The position numbers were made by a program, and so were the translations under genes. Shown here in pieces: positions 24,459 to 32,898 of a stretch of 34,492 nt of DNA (within the stretch, counting starts at the first letter, position 1; each line of letters begins with the position of its first letter). The notes beneath the pieces were generated by a model. The model made no database searches. It was not told where the DNA came from and saw only the letters and a list, made by a program, of their open reading frames with translations. The DNA comes from an uncultured Parabacteroides sp. (GTDB taxonomy: Bacteria > Bacteroidota > Bacteroidia > Bacteroidales > Tannerellaceae). The stretch is from NCBI GenBank assembly GCA_900770835.1, contig CAAGLQ010000026.1, forward strand, positions 1-34,492, in the 5' to 3' direction.

Positions 24459-26552
24459 TTATAATGCATACGTCAGCGTCAGCCAAGCCACTTGCGCATC
24501 CCGATTACGCTTTTGCGTCATCTGCATAGCGGGGGTTTCGATGATGGTCACCTCCTCCAAGCTGTCGAAAATGTTGTTGATGCTCAAGTTCACACAGAGC
24601 TTGCGTTGCAACAGGTATTGCGACAGACCGGCATTCACGCTGTAATGATGCTTGATCTTGCCCTGTGGCGTGAGTTGATCGGATACATAGAAACCATCCA
24701 CCTGGAAATTCGTGGTCGGGGTGATCGCTACGTTCACATTGCCCTTCACGTCCCAACAGGTCATCGACTTCTTGGTGTCGTAGCCAATGGAATGACCATC
24801 AATCTCATCCCGGTAGAGGTCACCGGAGAAACCGACTGTCAAGATACGGCAGGGGTTCCAGCTACCGGAGAGATCCACACCGACCGTCTGGCTGTGATCC
24901 ACGTTTAGGTATTGCCAATAGTTGTCTTCTACCTCCGGAATCGCTACCTCCATGATGCGGTTCGACCGGTTACGGTAATAGACAGCGGGCGTCAAACGAA
25001 AAGCGGGGGAGGAGAAGGTGTAACCTAACTCCACCTGGTTGATAAACTCATCCTTCAAATCGGGATTACCCTGGAAAACATGCGTGGCGTCGCTGGTGTC
25101 CTTGAACGGAGCCAAATAGGCGCCGGTCGGACGGATCACCCGCTGTTGATAGCTCAACGACAAGGCTTGCTGCTTGTTGATGCGATAGCTGAATGCCGCA
25201 CGGGGATAGAGGTGGAAGCGGTTGGTTGTCTCTTCGCTGAGTTTCTCCGTGTTGGTTGTCCCTCCACCCGCTAAAAGCATCTTGGCATGGCTCAACTCCG
25301 CTTGAGCGCCTACCTCCGCATGGAAGGCTCCCCACTGCTTGCCTAAAGAGGCGTAGAATAGGTTGAGCGAACGATCGTAGTCATACAGGTAGCTCTTCTC
25401 CTTGGTCTCCACGAAACCCGATTCTCCTTTGACGGCCACATGGGTCTCATATGTCTCGCTGCGGGTACGACCGGTGTATCCGGCACGCAGTATCCAGCCA
25501 TCCGCAAAGTCTGCTTGATAGACTAACTGCCAATAGTATAAATTCTTGTCCTTGTTGATGAACTGGTTATCCTCAGCGATGATCGCACCCGTTTGGGGAT
25601 TCTCGTTCTTGAAGTCGTTATCCTCGTCGTACGAGAAGTTGTTGTAGTTGAAGCGGGCTTGCAAGCTTTGCGTGTCTGAGAAACGGTGTGTCCATGCTGC
25701 CTCTGCACCATAACCCTCTTGACGTTGATCGTTGTAACGGTTACGGATGACATGTTTCATCTGCTCGCCCTTTGGATTGAACACTTGGTTGTTAATGCGT
25801 CCGTAGCGGCTGTAATCCATCAGGTGATACAAGCCATGCACACTGAGTTGGTCACGGTCGGAGAGGGCATAACCCACTTGCAGGTCGGCTACATGCACAT
25901 CGGGGCGGGCACTGGCGTTGTTGTTCATCTCCTGGCGGTTCTTGGCTGTTGTGGTGGACTTGCTGAACGTACGTGCGCGGTATTCCCGACGATAGTCATA
26001 CTTGGCGTTGATCGAGAATTTGCCCGGATGCAGGTTCAACACCGCTCCGGTGTTATAGCGCTCATGCCATCCCGCTCCCACGGTCACTTGCAACGGCGAG
26101 TCATTGGCGGTATAGAGGCGGGGGGAGAGGTTTAGCACACCGGCGTTACCATCAGGCACCCAGTCGATGCGGGGTGACGATCCCATAGATAACTGATCGA
26201 AAAAGAGCGCGGGCAGTTGAATCAGTACGTCACCGCTATATTCCTCCATCAATCCATAGGGTGCGCCATTGATCAGCATACCTACTTGGTTGCTACCGCG
26301 AAACGTGACTGCTCCCTCAATATCGGTAATGACAGAGGGCATTTGACGCAACGCTTCCGCGGTGGTATTCGTTACGCTACTCAAATTCTGATTCACATTC
26401 AGATAGCGCATACCTTGACGTTCGCTCAATCCGGCGAAACGGGCACCTTGCACCTCAATGTTCTGGAGGTACAGGGTCGTGTCAGCAGGTGCTTGCGCAT
26501 AAATAGAGCCTGCCAAACAAGATAGGATGGGGATAAGTAGGAGTCGTTTCAT
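24459..26552 (-). CDS. TonB-dependent outer-membrane receptor
   Basis: A 697-residue exported protein with a signal peptide (residues 1-20, ending IYAQ). Residues 30-150 form a plug domain (IEVQGARF, ALRQMPSV, VTFRGSNQVGMLINGAPYGL), and the rest is a long series of amphipathic beta strands expected for a 22-strand barrel, including YRINKQQALSLSYQQRVIRP and NPDLKDEFINQVELGYTF. Unlike SusC-type proteins it lacks the N-terminal carboxypeptidase-like domain and has no SusD partner, so it resembles siderophore, metal or vitamin receptors; the ligand cannot be read from sequence. The frame extends upstream to 26681, but the Met at 26552 starts the signal peptide. No clear promoter lies between it and the terminator at 26604. 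Confidence 0.88.
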   Translation of the reverse strand: MKRLLLIPILSCLAGSIYAQAPADTTLYLQNIEVQGARFAGLSERQGMRYLNVNQNLSSVTNTTAEALRQMPSVITDIEGAVTFRGSNQVGMLINGAPYGLMEEYSGDVLIQLPALFFDQLSMGSSPRIDWVPDGNAGVLNLSPRLYTANDSPLQVTVGAGWHERYNTGAVLNLHPGKFSINAKYDYRREYRARTFSKSTTTAKNRQEMNNNASARPDVHVADLQVGYALSDRDQLSVHGLYHLMDYSRYGRINNQVFNPKGEQMKHVIRNRYNDQRQEGYGAEAAWTHRFSDTQSLQARFNYNNFSYDEDNDFKNENPQTGAIIAEDNQFINKDKNLYYWQLVYQADFADGWILRAGYTGRTRSETYETHVAVKGESGFVETKEKSYLYDYDRSLNLFYASLGKQWGAFHAEVGAQAELSHAKMLLAGGGTTNTEKLSEETTNRFHLYPRAAFSYRINKQQALSLSYQQRVIRPTGAYLAPFKDTSDATHVFQGNPDLKDEFINQVELGYTFSSPAFRLTPAVYYRNRSNRIMEVAIPEVEDNYWQYLNVDHSQTVGVDLSGSWNPCRILTVGFSGDLYRDEIDGHSIGYDTKKSMTCWDVKGNVNVAITPTTNFQVDGFYVSDQLTPQGKIKHHYSVNAGLSQYLLQRKLCVNLSINNIFDSLEEVTIIETPAMQMTQKRNRDAQVAWLTLTYAL

Positions 26553-26603
26553 TTTTTCGTTTCTATAAAAATATATTTGTGTGTCTATAATTGTGCACAT
26601 ATA

Positions 26604-26636
26604 CAAAAAAAGTCTGTATGCGTAACACATACAGAC
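26604..26636 (-). terminator. Terminator between the lipoprotein and receptor genes
   Basis: A perfect 9-bp stem GTCTGTATG / CATACAGAC with a 7-base loop runs into TTTTTTTGT on the minus strand. It lies 60 bases after the lipoprotein stop codon and 52 bases before the receptor start. It should end the lipoprotein mRNA, and, as no promoter is evident for the receptor, it may also control read-through into it. Confidence 0.8.
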
Positions 26637-26695
26637 TGTCATCATCTTCTTTTGAGCGTAAAACAGGACATATATAATCAATGTCCCGTTTTGGA

Positions 26696-26905
26696 TTACT
26701 CAGCAGGAGCTGCCTCAACGGCTACGCTGTCGGCAGCTTCAACGGCTACAGAATCCGCTGGAGCAGCCTCAACCGCCGGAGCCTCTTCTACTACTGCGGG
26801 CTCTGCGATCTCAGCGACAGACTCAGTGTTCTCTGTGGTCTTATTACCACATGATGCGAATGATACAGCTGCGATAACAGCAGCAAATGCAACTAACTTT
26901 TTCAT
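26696..26905 (-). CDS. Small Ala/Glu/Val-rich lipoprotein
   Basis: A 69-residue protein with a lipoprotein signal peptide: MKKL, a hydrophobic stretch and the lipobox SFASC, so Cys19 should be acylated. The mature part is low-complexity and acidic, with repeated blocks EAAPADSVAVEAADSVAVEA. Such a chain is probably extended and surface- or periplasm-exposed, held in a membrane by its lipid. The internal repeat suggests growth by duplication. It has its own promoter with an overlapping palindrome and its own terminator. I know no defined function for it. Confidence 0.85.
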   Translation of the reverse strand: MKKLVAFAAVIAAVSFASCGNKTTENTESVAEIAEPAVVEEAPAVEAAPADSVAVEAADSVAVEAAPAE

Positions 26906-26962
26906 CTTTCTTTTTCTTTTTAAACGGTCTAAACAATCTTATTCTTTGTCTTTATGACGATG

Positions 26963-27000
26963 CAAAAGTAAGTATTCTGTAAATATGTTGTACAACATAT
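26963..27000 (-). promoter_or_regulatory. Lipoprotein promoter with 18-bp palindrome
   Basis: The minus strand has a perfect -7 box TACTTTTG (26963-26970). Twelve bases upstream is a perfect 18-bp palindrome ATATGTTGTACAACATAT (26983-27000) covering the -33 region, where only a partial GTTG is seen. A palindrome at this place is the form of a dimeric regulator's operator; no regulator gene is adjacent. Confidence 0.65.
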
Positions 27001-27082
27001 ACTGACTTTTTTCTAAGAAAATTTAGATCGCACCTGCAAAAAACTGATTAATAACCGCATTTGCTGACGTTTTATCGCTGCG

Positions 27083-28744
27083 TCAATGGTTATACAGATA
27101 ACGCTTGATGCTCTTTTTGGGGGTTTTCTCAAACTCCGTCGGATAGAGTTGCAGCTCGGAAACAGCCTCGTAGGGGGCCAACAGCTTGTTAAGTGCCACA
27201 CGGTTCTCCTCCATGATGACAGGTAGGTCGTCATGCGAGATGCCGGTGCTATCCACTGTGTCATAGTCGGGATAAACCAAACCCACCAGTTTACCGTTAC
27301 GCTCCACAACAACGCTCTCCAACACGAAGGGGAGGTTATTCAGTTTCGACTCGATCTCCTCCGGGTAAATGTTTTGTCCGCTCGGTCCTAAAATCATCGT
27401 CTTGCTGCGTCCGCGGATGTAGATGCGGTTCCCGCTGTCTATCGTGCCTAAATCACCCGTGCGCAACCAACCATCCTCCGTGAAGACATTATTGGTCGCC
27501 TCCTCGTTCTTGTAATAGCCACGCATCACATTCTCACCTTTCACCTGGATTTCGCCTACCTTATTATAAGGATCATCCGAGTCAATCCGTACCTGCATGA
27601 TTCCTTTCAAAATCTGTCCGCAGGAACCGGGGATATATTCATCATGGTGATCATAACTGATCAATGGGCCGCATTCCGTCATACCGTAACCAATGGTGAA
27701 GGGGAACTTGATCTTGCACAGGAACTCTGTCACCTCGTCGTTCATCGCTGCGCCACCCACGATGACCTCTCGGAAACGACCTCCTAACGCATCCACCAGC
27801 TTCTTGCGAATCTGGGCGTAGATACGATTGTCTAAAAGTGGAATGTTCAAAGCTAAACGCATCATTCGTTTGTCTAACTGAGGCAGGATCATCTTCTTGT
27901 AGATCTTCTCCAGGATCAGGGGCACCATCAAGATCAGATTTGGCTTCACCTCCTCGAAAGCCTTCAACAGAATCTTCGGAGAGGGGATCTTGCCCAGCAG
28001 ATAAACGTGTACACCGAAAGCCATTGGCACCAAAAGGTTGAACGCGCAGCTGTAGGCATGAGCCAACGGCAGGAAGCATAGCTCTCGTTCGCCACGGAAG
28101 AGCAGGTCAAGCGTGCGGGCGTAGGTGACGTTGCCGGCCAGGTTGTTGCCAGTCAGCATTACACCCTTACTGAATCCGGTTGTTCCGGAGGTGTAGTTTA
28201 ACTCTACAATCTTATCGTTGTCTAATTCAGCATACTGGATATCTGAGGCTTGGAAGCCTTTCGGATAACGCTCGGCCATCTTCTCATCCAAGTTTTTCAT
28301 CAGTTTCTGGATGTTCTCGCCATCCCGTTGATGCAGGCAGCGAAAATCGGAGAGTGAGAAAACTCCTCGCACCTCTTCGATCTTGTCCTCCTCTAATGAA
28401 TCCCAAATGCGGTCGCTCACAAACAGGAAGACAGACTCGGAATGGTTGATGATATGATGGATATCGTTTGGGTTGAAATCTTGCAAGATTGGGACGATAA
28501 TGGCTCCATAGGTGATGACTGCCATATAGGCGATGCACCAGCGAGCGTTATCCTTACCGATCAAGGCCACTTTATCACCGCGTCGTATTTGACATTCCTG
28601 AAAGAGTAAATGGATGCGGGCGATCTCGGTCGCCACATCGCCAAAAGTGAAAGTTTGCTCCTTGCCGTAATCGGTCAGTGCGGGCAAATCCCAGTTCTTT
28701 TGGAAGCTTTCCTCATAGATCTTGATAAAATTCTCTTGGATCAT
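27083..28744 (-). CDS. Long-chain acyl-CoA synthetase / AMP-dependent ligase
   Basis: A 553-residue adenylate-forming enzyme that activates a fatty acid with ATP and CoA. The P-loop-like motif YTSGTTGFSKGVML is near residue 185, the A5 motif GYGMTECGP near 360, and the A7-A8 region WLRTGDLG ... GRSKTMI follows, with a C-terminal Lys in EFEKTPKKSIKRYL. The protein is membrane-associated or cytoplasmic. The frame extends to 28804, but the Met at 28744 follows a promoter at 28770-28801 and gives the usual N-terminus (MIQENFIKIYEESF). It is a single-gene unit; the acyl chain preferred is unknown. Confidence 0.9.
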   Translation of the reverse strand: MIQENFIKIYEESFQKNWDLPALTDYGKEQTFTFGDVATEIARIHLLFQECQIRRGDKVALIGKDNARWCIAYMAVITYGAIIVPILQDFNPNDIHHIINHSESVFLFVSDRIWDSLEEDKIEEVRGVFSLSDFRCLHQRDGENIQKLMKNLDEKMAERYPKGFQASDIQYAELDNDKIVELNYTSGTTGFSKGVMLTGNNLAGNVTYARTLDLLFRGERELCFLPLAHAYSCAFNLLVPMAFGVHVYLLGKIPSPKILLKAFEEVKPNLILMVPLILEKIYKKMILPQLDKRMMRLALNIPLLDNRIYAQIRKKLVDALGGRFREVIVGGAAMNDEVTEFLCKIKFPFTIGYGMTECGPLISYDHHDEYIPGSCGQILKGIMQVRIDSDDPYNKVGEIQVKGENVMRGYYKNEEATNNVFTEDGWLRTGDLGTIDSGNRIYIRGRSKTMILGPSGQNIYPEEIESKLNNLPFVLESVVVERNGKLVGLVYPDYDTVDSTGISHDDLPVIMEENRVALNKLLAPYEAVSELQLYPTEFEKTPKKSIKRYLYNH

Positions 28745-28769
28745 AGCGTGTGTTGTAGTTAGAATTACG

Positions 28770-28818
28770 CGAATATAAACATTGCCTATGTATTCGGCAA
28801 ACATTCTGCCTATATTCG
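28770..28818 (-). promoter_or_regulatory. Acyl-CoA synthetase promoter with direct repeats
   Basis: On the minus strand TTTG (28798-28801), 20 bp, TATATTCG (28770-28777) gives a one-mismatch Bacteroidales promoter. Two near copies of AACATT..GCCTAT..ATTCG (plus strand, 28778-28796 and 28800-28818) cover and flank the -33 box, 22 bases apart, the spacing of two helical turns. Confidence 0.5.
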
Positions 28819-28830
28819 TTGTTTACTCCG

Positions 28831-30825
28831 TTAAGACTTTTGGCTCGTCAAACGGGCGAAAGCCTCCTTGTAAGTACTTTGTTCGCTCAATGCGGCGACA
28901 TATTGTCGTTTTTCCTCGTGGAAGATTTGATACAGCTGTTGGGCTATATCGGGCAATCCTGCCTCGAAGCAGTTCCAGAGGTCTGTCTCGTTGTAGCAGG
29001 CTCCTGGCTTGTGACAGTCGTACAGACTGAATCGCTTGATTTGATAGGCCGCAAAAAGCTGTGTCTCTTGTGTGGTCAGTGCGTAACCGGCGAATTCTTG
29101 AAAATCCGCATGTAAGTAACTCTCTTCAAAAAGTAGGGGGGCTGTCTGTTCCCAAGGAATGATCTCTCCCGTCTCTTGTTGGGTGAAGTAGTGCGACAAG
29201 TAGAGCACATCCTGCTCCACAGCGGCTCCCTCCTTGGGTTGGTATTGGATGTGGATCGGACGTGCGCCGTATGCAGCCTCTTTGAGTCCCTTGCCCAACT
29301 GGTCCCACTCCTCCATGGCGAACTCCTCGCCAATCACCAGTTCCGGCGACAACCAAAGGCTGTCCAAGTAGGTGATGGCCACGATCTCGGAGAAGGGGAT
29401 AAAGACCTTTTGTTGCTCAATTACGTCGGTGACTGCCCAGCCTCGTTCATACCCCTCCGTGCGCTGTTTAAGGCTATCGGGTACAAATACATACTCGTAA
29501 TCATTGTGCAGTGTCACTTTCGTGTAGGGGTGCCCTTTCACCTTATCTGCTAATTTCTGGCAACGGGCGGAGTGATCGATCAGGATGTCGATGTCCGGTT
29601 GTATCCCTTGGAAAGCCGTGTCAGGCGCAGTGACCCTTCCGGCTGTATCCTCTCGGCTCCAGCGGTTCAACCAGATACCCTCCATATCTACCTCTCTGTC
29701 AAGCTCTACACGGTCTGTCAAAACGGCCAATTGTTGCAAGATCAGATCGACTAACTGATCCCTGTGTTCAGCCACCTGCTGCTCGGCGAAACGGAATACG
29801 GCCCAACCATTCTCCAAGAAATAGAGGTTCCGCAGGTGATCGGCACTCCCTTGGTAATGGATCGGCTGACCGGTTTCTGCGTAGGGACTATCCACCTCGA
29901 TATCCACGTAGAAATGGCCACTTTCCACATAGAGCGCGATACTGGGTATGTAACCGTAGGTCCGGTTGCGGACGGGCAGTGCTACTGAGTCCAGCAGCCG
30001 AATACCCGGTATGCCGGTAAGCGCTTGTTGGAGTGCGTCGCGCAAAGCGATGGTCATCTCATGGGTGGTTGTCTGTTGAATCGGGCAGGGGGTAAGCACC
30101 GGCACGCCGTTCCCAGGTTGGTACATGGCAGGATATAAGGTGCTCTCTCGGCGGGTACGCTCTAAAAGTGGGCTGATTTGTGTCTTACCCTCATAAACCA
30201 AGGCATTTGTCAGCTGATCCGGATGGCTGGAGGATCGTTCGCCTAACACCATTCCCGCTGTGGTCAGCCAGATACCTTCCAACGCATATAGGGCAGGAGC
30301 CTCTTCCGGGGTGTCATGCGAGGGAGAAGCCGTGGCAGGGCGAATCTGGTTCACCAAATCTCGTTTCTGTTGGCTCCACTGTTGGCTTTCCGATAGGTAT
30401 TTCTCTTCCCATTCAGTCTTCTCTGCCTGCAAAGTGCTGAGTGCGGCTTTCAGTTGGGCGAGCTCCTCGGTTGCGTTCGCCTGGAAGGTTTTGAGCGTTT
30501 CGTTCTCGGCGGTTGCCTGCTCGGCTGTCTCTTTCCATTGATCCCGCTCATTCGCCAAAGTTGTCTTCTCTTTCGACATCCATTCCCATTGTGCTTTGGT
30601 GATTTGCAAATCCGTGGTTGTGTCCTCCAATTTCTGGCGTAACTCCGACGTTTGCTTACTGAAAGAGACAAGCATCTTGCCCTCCTTGCGCTCAGCCTCT
30701 GCTTTGGCTCTCGCTAAATCCTCTTGTCGTTCCTCAATGATTCTGTTTAATTTCTCTACATGATTATAGCAAGCGATGATCGCCACTACACAGATGATTC
30801 CGATTACGATAAAAATCCAAGTCAT
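28831..30825 (-). CDS. Membrane-anchored coiled-coil protein with DUF559/Vsr-like nuclease-fold region
   Basis: A 664-residue protein with one N-terminal membrane helix (residues 2-20), then a long coiled coil (about 22-160, rich in Glu, Gln, Lys) and a globular remainder. Residues 255-367 resemble the DUF559/Vsr branch of the PD-(D/E)XK nuclease fold: FYVDIEVDSPY, then HYQGSADHLRNLYF and GWAVFRFAEQQV, which follow the family pattern IEvDG...H..D..RN..L...GW.VlRF...V. Key candidates are Glu310, Asp312, Arg332 and Arg345. The C-terminal 290 residues are unrecognised. Such a domain on a membrane anchor is unusual; it may be catalytically inactive or act in DNA uptake or defence. The nuclease link is inference from motif spacing. 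Confidence 0.7.
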   Translation of the reverse strand: MTWIFIVIGIICVVAIIACYNHVEKLNRIIEERQEDLARAKAEAERKEGKMLVSFSKQTSELRQKLEDTTTDLQITKAQWEWMSKEKTTLANERDQWKETAEQATAENETLKTFQANATEELAQLKAALSTLQAEKTEWEEKYLSESQQWSQQKRDLVNQIRPATASPSHDTPEEAPALYALEGIWLTTAGMVLGERSSSHPDQLTNALVYEGKTQISPLLERTRRESTLYPAMYQPGNGVPVLTPCPIQQTTTHEMTIALRDALQQALTGIPGIRLLDSVALPVRNRTYGYIPSIALYVESGHFYVDIEVDSPYAETGQPIHYQGSADHLRNLYFLENGWAVFRFAEQQVAEHRDQLVDLILQQLAVLTDRVELDREVDMEGIWLNRWSREDTAGRVTAPDTAFQGIQPDIDILIDHSARCQKLADKVKGHPYTKVTLHNDYEYVFVPDSLKQRTEGYERGWAVTDVIEQQKVFIPFSEIVAITYLDSLWLSPELVIGEEFAMEEWDQLGKGLKEAAYGARPIHIQYQPKEGAAVEQDVLYLSHYFTQQETGEIIPWEQTAPLLFEESYLHADFQEFAGYALTTQETQLFAAYQIKRFSLYDCHKPGACYNETDLWNCFEAGLPDIAQQLYQIFHEEKRQYVAALSEQSTYKEAFARLTSQKS

Positions 30826-30848
30826 TCTTTACGCTGATTATTTCTGTG

Positions 30849-30880
30849 CGAAGATAGTGCCAGTTGAAAAGATATACAAC
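30849..30880 (-). promoter_or_regulatory. Promoter for the coiled-coil protein gene
   Basis: On the minus strand GTTG (30877-30880), 20 bp, TATCTTCG (30849-30856): one mismatch in each box. It lies between the terminator at 30922-30960 and the start at 30825. Confidence 0.5.
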
Positions 30881-30921
30881 TTTTTGAACTCATTTCTTGA
30901 TAAGGGCGACGCATTTGGATG

Positions 30922-30960
30922 CATATAAAAACAAGACCGCCCGCCTTGTGGGCGAGCGGT
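30922..30960 (-). terminator. Strong intrinsic terminator after the small membrane protein
   Basis: On the minus strand ACCGCTCGCC and GGCGGGCGGT pair over 10 bp (one G-U) with loop CACAA and are followed by CTTGTTTTTAT. It lies 21 bases after the stop codon at 30981 and ends the HU-like/small membrane protein transcript. Confidence 0.85.
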
Positions 30961-30980
30961 GCAAGGAACGAGGAGCGGCG

Positions 30981-31202
30981 TTAGGGTGCGCATGGATCGT
31001 TCGGATGGTGCGTGGAGACCTTATATTTGTAGTCGAGCCCGATCAGGGCACCGGCAAAGGTGAGTGTCTCACCATAGGCGGTGAGCACGGTCGGGTCAAT
31101 CAACCCCGCCGGAGGCAGGAAAAAAGCCACGATGAGCAGGATAACACCGAAAACGACCAAGGTGACAGCAAGCCAGAACTGATAGGTATGTGCTTGTTTC
31201 AT
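30981..31202 (-). CDS. Small two-helix membrane protein, 73 aa
   Basis: Residues 8-33 (FWLAVTLVVFGVILLIVAFFLPP) and about 40-57 (LTAYGETLTFAGALIGLDY) are hydrophobic, separated by a short PAG loop, with a polar C-terminal tail. This size and layout resembles small holin-like or phage-associated membrane proteins that often accompany HU-related DNA-binding genes in Bacteroidales; the resemblance is general. It starts 23 bases after the HU-like gene and ends just before a strong terminator, so the two form one transcript. Confidence 0.7.
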   Translation of the reverse strand: MKQAHTYQFWLAVTLVVFGVILLIVAFFLPPAGLIDPTVLTAYGETLTFAGALIGLDYKYKVSTHHPNDPCAP

Positions 31203-31225
31203 AGAACTAAAGGCCTATAGATCCA

Positions 31226-31771
31226 CTAAATGATGTCAGGATTCTCATCTTCTTGGGGCTCATCCGGTTCACTTACGGGGTTCTTCTCCGCCCGTTTCTT
31301 GGCCTCCTCCTCCTTGATGGCTGCCACATCCACCACACCATTGCCTGCCTTTTCAGCCTTGAGGGCAGCCGCTGCGATAGAGCGAGTTGGAACGGGGTTG
31401 AACTCAGCATCAGCTATCAAGTTGGAGAATTCCTTGCCGGGTTCCCAAGCGACGTTGACCGCCGTGATGTTAGAGGCCGTGAACTTCTCTGCGCTCTCGG
31501 CGCCCTTGCTCTGGAGGGAGATGCTAAAAGCACCTAAAGCACCCAACTTCACCTTCTGTCCGGCCAACAGCTGTTCCCGGAGGCAATCTACGATCTTGGT
31601 GGCGATAGCGGCCACGTCGGCCCGGTCATAAGCGCATCCATGGTCGGCGATGTGTTTACAGAAACGATCCAGATCTGTCACCTCTGTGTACTGAGCGGTA
31701 GCATAAGCCCGCTTGGGCGAATTTTCGTCGTTAATGTCCGTGCGACGAAGCACGATGGAATAATTGATCAT
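31226..31771 (-). CDS. HU-related DNA-binding protein
   Basis: A 181-residue protein whose first 120 residues fit the Bacteroidota HU-like family (TIGR01201-type): an N-terminal YSIVLRRTDI strand, the region DRADVAAIATKIVDCLREQLLAGQKVKLGALGAFSI corresponding to the HU dimer core, and the two-strand arm with SLQSKG and INVAW-like residues. The C-terminal 60 residues are Ala/Glu/Lys-rich and acidic at the end. The start at 31771 is chosen over 31831 because a -7 box (TATCTTTG) lies at 31805-31812. It is co-transcribed with the small membrane protein; in this phylum such genes often sit near mobile or capsule loci. Confidence 0.82.
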   Translation of the reverse strand: MINYSIVLRRTDINDENSPKRAYATAQYTEVTDLDRFCKHIADHGCAYDRADVAAIATKIVDCLREQLLAGQKVKLGALGAFSISLQSKGAESAEKFTASNITAVNVAWEPGKEFSNLIADAEFNPVPTRSIAAAALKAEKAGNGVVDVAAIKEEEAKKRAEKNPVSEPDEPQEDENPDII

Positions 31772-31804
31772 CACATAAAAATTTAAAACGGTTAAACGAT
31801 ACCA

Positions 31805-31812
31805 CAAAGATA
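31805..31812 (-). promoter_or_regulatory. -7 box for the HU-like gene
   Basis: TATCTTTG on the minus strand is a perfect Bacteroidales -7 box 33 bases upstream of the chosen start; no good -33 box is seen. It separates this gene from the recombinase upstream. Confidence 0.45.
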
Positions 31813-31902
31813 CCTCCCCGTCTCCACCCATTGCCGACCAATGACGAACATCACGCTATTTCATGAGATAAGGTGGGATGGCATGGTTTACTTACCGCTT
31901 AC

Positions 31903-32829
31903 TTACCGCATAAGCGATAGGAGCATCTTGTTGATGCAGCGTTTCTTCTGCTCCATATTGGGATGAACATAGAGATTTAGGGTCGTAGAAATATTGGAGT
32001 GTCCTAACAGTACACTTACCGTCTTGTAATCGCATCCAGCCTCAATGCACCTTGTGGCGAAGCTGTGCCGGAGTCCGTGATACTTCAACTTTGGAATGTC
32101 AAGTTTCTCCATAAGTCTGTTGTAGTAGTTGCGGTACGTGCGTGGCTCTGATGGTTTTTCATCATTGGTCAGTACATAGAAATCTCCATTTACCACCTTC
32201 TTCATTGGCTTCACCATGGCCAGCAGCTCCTTGCTCATAGGTATCTCACGGCATGAGTTCACCGTCTTTGGGGTATTGATGACAAGTTGCGTATGTTTCT
32301 TCTCACCCTCTACAACGTATATTCTTTCGATGGTGCGTTGCACAGTGATTGTACCGTCAGCCACATTGATGTCGCTCCACTTCAAAGCGCAAATTTCGCC
32401 AATGCGCAATCCTGTACTAAGGCTGATGTAGATGCCGAGGCTCATAAAGGTGAAGTTGTGCTGCACATAGTCCAGTATCTTTCTGTGATTGACCACGGAG
32501 AGAACTTCAAGTTCCTTGGGTTGATTGTTGGCAGGATATTTTATATCCCACTCATAGAGGTTCATCCACCTGTTCTTCACTCCAAACTTCATCACCATCT
32601 TCAGGACGATGAGAATGTCCTTAACCGATTTTACACTCAGTCCATTCTTAATCTTTTTCAAGACGAATGCCTGTACTTTATGCTCGGGGAGCGAATCGTT
32701 GTCACCGAACTCAGGAAGAACATGGTTCTCCAGAATTAACACGTAGGCGGCCATAGTGGACTGCTTCACATAGGGACGCTTGTACTCTTTCCAAGCCCCC
32801 GCAATTTCTCTAATTGTTTTGTTGCTCAT
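31903..32829 (-). CDS. Tyrosine site-specific recombinase (integrase family)
   Basis: A 308-residue phage-integrase-family recombinase. Residues 1-95 form an N-terminal SAM-like core-binding domain. The catalytic domain has all expected residues: Arg142 in STGLRIGE, Lys188 in NTPKTV, His251 and Arg254 in HGLRHS, His277 in LLGHSNI and the nucleophile Tyr287 in TLNLYVHP. It should cut and rejoin DNA at paired short sites. Four copies of a short inverted site begin 37 bases upstream of its start codon, which suggests it is an invertase of local DNA rather than an element integrase; no other element genes are present. No clear promoter is seen in front of it. Confidence 0.93.
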   Translation of the reverse strand: MSNKTIREIAGAWKEYKRPYVKQSTMAAYVLILENHVLPEFGDNDSLPEHKVQAFVLKKIKNGLSVKSVKDILIVLKMVMKFGVKNRWMNLYEWDIKYPANNQPKELEVLSVVNHRKILDYVQHNFTFMSLGIYISLSTGLRIGEICALKWSDINVADGTITVQRTIERIYVVEGEKKHTQLVINTPKTVNSCREIPMSKELLAMVKPMKKVVNGDFYVLTNDEKPSEPRTYRNYYNRLMEKLDIPKLKYHGLRHSFATRCIEAGCDYKTVSVLLGHSNISTTLNLYVHPNMEQKKRCINKMLLSLMR

Positions 32830-32865
32830 AATTCTATAAAAAATGATAAGTGCTTATAATTAGAG

Positions 32866-32898
32866 ATTTAAGTTTCGCAAGGAGGGTGTCCAATTTGA
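32866..32898 (+). repeat. Inverted-repeat site A
   Basis: Contains ATTTAAGTTTCGCAAG (32866-32881), which is repeated exactly but inverted at the right window edge (site D), and continues with AGGGTGTCCAATTTGA, which is repeated inverted at site B. The 27 bases 32872-32898 match the reverse complement of 32976-33002 at 25 positions. It lies directly upstream of the recombinase gene. Confidence 0.85.

Noticed and set aside
26553..26681. 43-residue N-terminal extension of the TonB-dependent receptor
   Set aside because: It would precede the signal peptide and be read through the terminator hairpin at 26604-26636.
31903..32829. Reading the recombinase as the integrase of a transposon or integrative element covering the HU-like genes
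   Set aside because: No mobilisation, replication or cargo genes, no tRNA attachment site and no direct repeats are visible; the inverted sites fit local inversion better.
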